Source: an uncultured bacterium
GTDB taxonomy: Bacteria > Cyanobacteriota > Vampirovibrionia > Gastranaerophilales > Gastranaerophilaceae
Assembly: GCA_900553205.1 (NCBI GenBank)
Contig: USCK01000077.1
Span: forward strand, 1-8,458
Length of the DNA stretch: 8,458 nucleotides
Direction of reading: 5' to 3'
The position numbers were made by a program, and so were the translations under genes. This document shows positions 5,452 to 8,458 of the stretch, piece by piece. The notes under the pieces are model-generated. The model was not told the DNA's origin, ran no database searches, and saw only the letters and a list, made by a program, of their open reading frames with translations. Numbering within the stretch: the first letter of the stretch is position 1; every line of letters starts with the position of its first letter.

Positions 5452-5694
5452 ATGATGGATCAAATTGTAAAAGTTGTTTGGGATTTAAACGATAATACTG
5501 AAAACAGATACCAATTAGTATATGAAATTGCAGAATTGGCAAAAAAATTGGTTGATGAAACCCAAATGAAAAAGAACCGTGAAGATTTCGGATACGAAGA
5601 GTTCACAGAACCTTCTTATAAGAAAGAAAATCCGGTAGAACACGCTATCATGGTTAAAGCTGCAGAAGCTGACGATGATAGACTTGTTGGTTAG
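5452..5694 (+). CDS. rpoZ: DNA-directed RNA polymerase omega subunit-like protein
   Basis: The 80-residue acidic protein resembles the RNA polymerase omega subunit, which helps fold and assemble beta prime. The core NRYQLVYEIAELAKKL (18-33) corresponds to the conserved NR(Y/F)xLvxxaAxRAr helix of omega. NPVEHAIMVKAAE (60-72) corresponds to the KPVxxAlxEiaxG segment. The middle (about 34-58) is variable, as in other omegas. It is more acidic than typical, and the usual RAR of the first motif reads LAK. ATG 5452 (or the adjacent ATG 5455) is preferred, with AGAGGA (5435-5440) upstream at somewhat long spacing. An in-frame TTG at 5419 would add 11 residues but has no SD and would lie before the predicted transcription start. 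Those 11 codons (YDKRTYNN and flanks) do, however, loosely resemble the N-terminus of cyanobacterial omega, so the longer form stays possible. Confidence 0.7.
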   Translation: MMDQIVKVVWDLNDNTENRYQLVYEIAELAKKLVDETQMKKNREDFGYEEFTEPSYKKENPVEHAIMVKAAEADDDRLVG

Positions 5695-5708
5695 AATATT
5701 TTTAGATT

Positions 5709-5735
5709 AATAGGGCAGTATAATTCTGCCCTATT
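5709..5735 (+). terminator. Hairpin after rpoZ, probable intrinsic terminator
   Basis: A perfect 10-bp inverted repeat, AATAGGGCAG (5709-5718) and CTGCCCTATT (5726-5735), encloses a 7-base loop TATAATT. It lies 15 bases after the omega stop codon. The following TCTATGTGTTTTG is only moderately T-rich, so termination may be partial and allow read-through into the PNP gene. The loop itself spells TATAAT, a possible -10 for the next gene, though no good -35 precedes it. Confidence 0.6.
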
Positions 5736-5763
5736 TCTATGTGTTTTGTGTAGGAGTATTGTT

Positions 5764-6564
5764 ATGGAAAAAACTATTGATTTTATTACGAAAAAAATTA
5801 AAGATTTTAAGCCTGAAATTGGTATTGTCTTAGGTTCAGGGCTTGGAGATTTGGCTGATGAGTATAATGAAATAACAATACCGTATTCAGAGATTCCTGG
5901 TTTTCCTGTATCTACTGTTCAAGGTCATAAAGGACAACTTGTATTTGCAACAATCAATGGTAAAAAGGTTATGATGATGCAAGGACGTTTTCATTTTTAT
6001 GAAGGTCATTCAATGGAAACAGTTACATATCCTATCAAGGTTATGAAAAAACTGGGTATCAAAACCGTAATTTTGACTAACGCTGCGGGTGGTGTAAATG
6101 TTTATTTCAAACCTTCAGATTTGATGCTTATAACTGACCATATCAATTTTATGGGAACAAACCCGTTAATTGGACCAAATGACGATACTTTGGGTACAAG
6201 ATTTCCTGATATGAGTGAAGTTTATACAAAATCATTAAAAGAAAAAGCAAGAGCTTGTGCAAAAAAACTCGGTATAGACCTTCAAGAAGGTGTTTATATG
6301 GCTTTAACAGGACCTACTTATGAAACACCTGCCGAAGTTAAAATGGTTAGATTTATGGGTGCAGATGCTGTTGGTATGTCAACAGTTCCTGAAGCTATTG
6401 TTGCAAGCTATTGCAAAATGAATGTACTTGGTTTGAGTTGTATTTGTAACTCTGCAGCAGGTATAAGTACTGTAGGTTTATCTCATAAAGAGGTTTTGGA
6501 AGCTGCTGAGGCTGCAAAATCAAAATTTAAAAGCCTTGTTTTGGAAGTTATTAAAGATATTTAG
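5764..6564 (+). CDS. punA: Purine nucleoside phosphorylase (trimeric PNP-I family)
   Basis: This enzyme splits inosine and guanosine (and deoxy forms) with phosphate into base and (deoxy)ribose-1-phosphate in cytoplasmic purine salvage. The 266-residue length is typical of the trimeric PNP family. Motifs are GSGLG (24-28) and QGHKGQ (53-58) in the phosphate site, GRFHFYEGH (74-82), LTNAAGG (104-110), GPTYETPAE (183-191, with Glu187 contacting the base), GADAVGMSTVPE (199-210), and CNSAAG (228-233). Asn229 corresponds to the human Asn243 that selects 6-oxopurines, so guanosine and inosine are the likely substrates. ATG 5764 is chosen because AGGAG (5752-5756) sits 7 bases upstream; a longer frame from TTG 5746 would place the SD inside the gene. 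It follows the hairpin and is separated by 8 bases from the agmatinase gene. Confidence 0.96.
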   Translation: MEKTIDFITKKIKDFKPEIGIVLGSGLGDLADEYNEITIPYSEIPGFPVSTVQGHKGQLVFATINGKKVMMMQGRFHFYEGHSMETVTYPIKVMKKLGIKTVILTNAAGGVNVYFKPSDLMLITDHINFMGTNPLIGPNDDTLGTRFPDMSEVYTKSLKEKARACAKKLGIDLQEGVYMALTGPTYETPAEVKMVRFMGADAVGMSTVPEAIVASYCKMNVLGLSCICNSAAGISTVGLSHKEVLEAAEAAKSKFKSLVLEVIKDI

Positions 6565-6572
6565 GAGAAGAT

Positions 6573-8458
<1,886 letters not shown>

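Noticed and set aside
5746..5763. TTG start for the PNP gene, adding six residues
   Set aside because: The AGGAG SD would then lie inside the coding region, and ATG 5764 is ideally spaced from it.

Overview
The window is low-G+C bacterial DNA with short intergenic gaps, clear Shine-Dalgarno (SD) sites and all main genes but one on the + strand. It looks like a chromosomal stretch from an anaerobic or gut-type bacterium. The gene set (Fe-S L-serine dehydratase in two subunits, Fe-S scaffold protein, paired fluoride channels, trimeric PNP, agmatinase, NAD+-dependent ligase) would fit Bacillota. It would also fit non-photosynthetic Cyanobacteria relatives such as Gastranaerophilales, and the small omega-like protein gives weak support for the latter. 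No marker here settles the lineage, and there is no sign of phage, insertion sequence, CRISPR or RNA gene.

Layout. (1) 1-347: the 5' part of a reverse-strand Fe-S scaffold gene and its divergent promoter region. (2) 348-1118: two adjacent crcB genes, probably forming a heterodimeric fluoride channel; the first has no SD and may be read from a leaderless transcript. (3) 1102-2216: a forward HEAT-like repeat gene starting with TTG, flanked by two very small reverse-strand reading frames of 56 and 49 codons. Both have strong SD sites, and each overlaps the 3' end of the forward gene before it. (4) 2278-5360: a tightly overlapping operon of a stand-alone receiver protein with an unrecognised N-terminal module, L-serine dehydratase beta and alpha subunits, and a CgeB-like glycosyltransferase. 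(5) 5409-5735: a short omega-like RNA polymerase subunit gene with its own promoter and a hairpin after it. (6) 5764-8458: purine nucleoside phosphorylase, agmatinase/ureohydrolase and the first half of ligA, cut by the window end.

How the genes fit together. Serine dehydratase (serine to pyruvate plus ammonia), PNP (purine salvage) and agmatinase (putrescine formation) are housekeeping nitrogen and carbon functions. rpoZ and ligA are core information-processing genes. The least explained material is the pair of small reverse-strand genes, the receiver protein coupled to serine dehydratase, and the HEAT-like protein. Three + strand transcription units (HEAT-like, receiver operon, omega) each begin with an extended -10 element (TGn followed by a TATAAT-like hexamer) placed to give leaders of roughly 20-30 nt, which makes those unit boundaries more believable.
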